A stretch of 5,827 nt of DNA from Actinomycetota bacterium (GTDB lineage Bacteria; Actinomycetota; CADDZG01; WHSQ01). Location of the stretch: NCBI GenBank assembly GCA_019348445.1, contig JAHWJK010000100.1, positions 1 through 5,827 of the forward strand, read 5' to 3'. Made by a program: the position numbers and the translations under genes. Shown piece by piece: positions 5,655 through 5,827 of this stretch. Below the pieces are notes generated by a model that saw nothing but the letters and a program-made list of their open reading frames with translations, was not told the origin of the DNA and did not search any database. Each line of letters begins with the position of its first letter. The stretch's first letter is position 1.

Positions 5655-5827
5655 CTAGTCCTTCAGGACCCTTCGGGCGGCGTCGACGATCGCGTCGGGC
5701 GTGAGGCCGTACTGAACGAGGAGCTCATCCGGTTTCCCGGACGTCGCGTACGTGTCGCCGACGTCTACGAACGCCATGCGCGTCGGGGCTCGTTCCGAAA
5801 CGACCATGGACACGATCGACCCGAGGC
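5655..5827 (-). CDS. Transketolase family protein, C-terminal fragment
   Basis: The last 56 residues and the TAG stop (complement of 5655-5657) of a - strand gene are visible; the rest lies right of the window. The sequence has the C-terminal signature of the split transketolase C-terminal subunit and DXS-like group: 'LGSIVSMVVSERAP', then 'FVDVGDTYATSGKPDELLVQYGLTPDAIVDAARRVLK'. The 'SGKPDELL..YGLT' segment is characteristic. This domain follows the pyrimidine-binding domain in transketolases and contributes to the subunit interface, not to ThDP chemistry directly. A sugar-phosphate ketol-transfer role is inferred from family membership. A split (two-subunit) form is likely but cannot be checked here. 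It runs in the same direction as the lipoprotein gene, with the dyad array between them. Confidence 0.85.
   Translation of the reverse strand, partial: LGSIVSMVVSERAPTRMAFVDVGDTYATSGKPDELLVQYGLTPDAIVDAARRVLKD

Overview
The window is high-GC DNA, about 60-70% GC in the genes sampled by eye. It probably comes from an actinobacterium or a related high-GC Gram-positive lineage, most likely an environmental or metagenomic one. The basis is the long bifunctional Rel protein, a MecA-type penicillin-binding protein, GTG starts, promoters that look leaderless, and two lipoprotein-like signal peptides. The lineage is an inference; no rRNA or other marker is present to settle it.

Left part, + strand: the window opens inside the 3' end of a small DUF7662-like gene (ends 205). 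A 24-bp gap follows, holding a TACAAT -10 box exactly 6 nt before the ATG of rel (233-2521), the bifunctional (p)ppGpp synthetase/hydrolase. Seven bases after rel comes a 585-residue NTF2/MecA_N-type penicillin-binding transpeptidase (2529-4286). The D-aminoacyl-tRNA deacylase gene dtd (4287-4736) then starts on the base after the PBP stop codon. rel, the PBP gene and dtd look like one transcription and translation unit linking stringent signalling, wall synthesis and translation proofreading. rel-dtd linkage is common in bacteria; the PBP between them is the less usual part.

Right part, - strand: after a 23-bp convergent gap with no visible terminator there is a 232-residue predicted lipoprotein of unknown function (4760-5458), somewhat lower in GC than its neighbours. 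A 196-bp intergenic stretch separates it from the C-terminal end of a transketolase-family gene (5655 to the window edge).

The most unusual item is in that stretch. Three dyad-symmetric elements are centred on 5506, 5565 and 5626. All share the same geometry: an inner TCGC-NNN-GCGA hairpin, 7-nt linkers on each side, then an outer stem of 8-11 bp or more. Linkers and inner core are partly conserved, while the outer-stem sequence differs between copies with compensatory changes. This points to conserved secondary structure, as RNA, folded single-stranded DNA or nested operators, and does not match a repeat class I recognise.
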